From contig DAOWJU010000226.1 in the NCBI GenBank assembly GCA_030640215.1, forward strand, positions 1 to 14,300: a stretch of DNA of 14,300 bases. The letters are read 5' to 3'. Both the position numbers and the translations under genes were made by a program. Shown piece after piece: positions 14,260-14,300 of this stretch (position 1 is the stretch's first letter; each line of letters starts with the position of its first letter). Source of the stretch: Desulfuromonadales bacterium. Lineage in GTDB: Bacteria > Desulfobacterota > Desulfuromonadia > Desulfuromonadales > BM103. Under the pieces are notes generated by a model. That model was not told the DNA's origin and did no database searches. It worked only from the letters and a program-made list of their open reading frames with translations.

Positions 14260-14300
14260 GGAACGATGTTACCATAAAAATACCAGTGTGGGGCACTTCC

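Overview
The window comes from a Gram-negative bacterium. It encodes an outer-membrane MlaA/VacJ lipoprotein, a periplasmic MlaC-type protein, a large RND/MMPL exporter, Sec signal peptides and a YnfM-type MFS/LysR pair. Gene content (mlaA-mlaC-RND, ychJ, an RluA-type synthase, LysR regulators) and protein style suggest a deltaproteobacterium, perhaps Desulfuromonadales. That placement is from memory of similar gene sets and is only moderately secure. I see no tRNA, rRNA, CRISPR array, transposase or phage gene, and base composition shifts locally.

Layout. (1) 1-1736: a LysR regulator cut by the window edge, divergent from an exported transglutaminase-like protein. A 5'-truncated YceI relic follows directly after the latter's stop. 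(2) 1914-4179: a complete LysR regulator divergent from a 12-TM MFS exporter, the arrangement of E. coli ynfL/ynfM. The gap between them is AT-rich and holds nested dyads. (3) 4180-5576: an AT-rich, gene-poor stretch. A strong sigma70-like promoter drives a 127-aa double zinc-ribbon protein and a 58-aa acidic protein. About 400 bases with no convincing gene follow, ending in a very strong bidirectional terminator. (4) 5577-6331, minus: ychJ and a 74-aa helical protein behind a good promoter. (5) 6429-10359, minus: a tightly packed operon mlaA, mlaC, RND exporter, probably an envelope lipid-trafficking machine. (6) 10620-11306, plus: an orphan 228-aa protein with palindromes in its upstream region. 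(7) 11341-12822, minus: one polypeptide joining a PolA-type 5'-3' exonuclease to a complete RNase HI. (8) 12925-14259, minus: an RluA-family pseudouridine synthase preceded by an unknown 126-aa protein.

How the genes work together. The clearest functional unit is the mlaA/mlaC/RND operon. Its 2-nt gap and 1-nt overlap imply coupled synthesis of an outer-membrane lipoprotein, a periplasmic lipid carrier and an inner-membrane transporter. The two LysR regulators probably each control their divergent neighbour. The exonuclease-RNase HI fusion joins two activities that both remove RNA from DNA, such as Okazaki primers. The most unusual items are this fusion, the internally duplicated zinc-ribbon protein with its acidic partner, and the structured-looking non-coding segment before the terminator.
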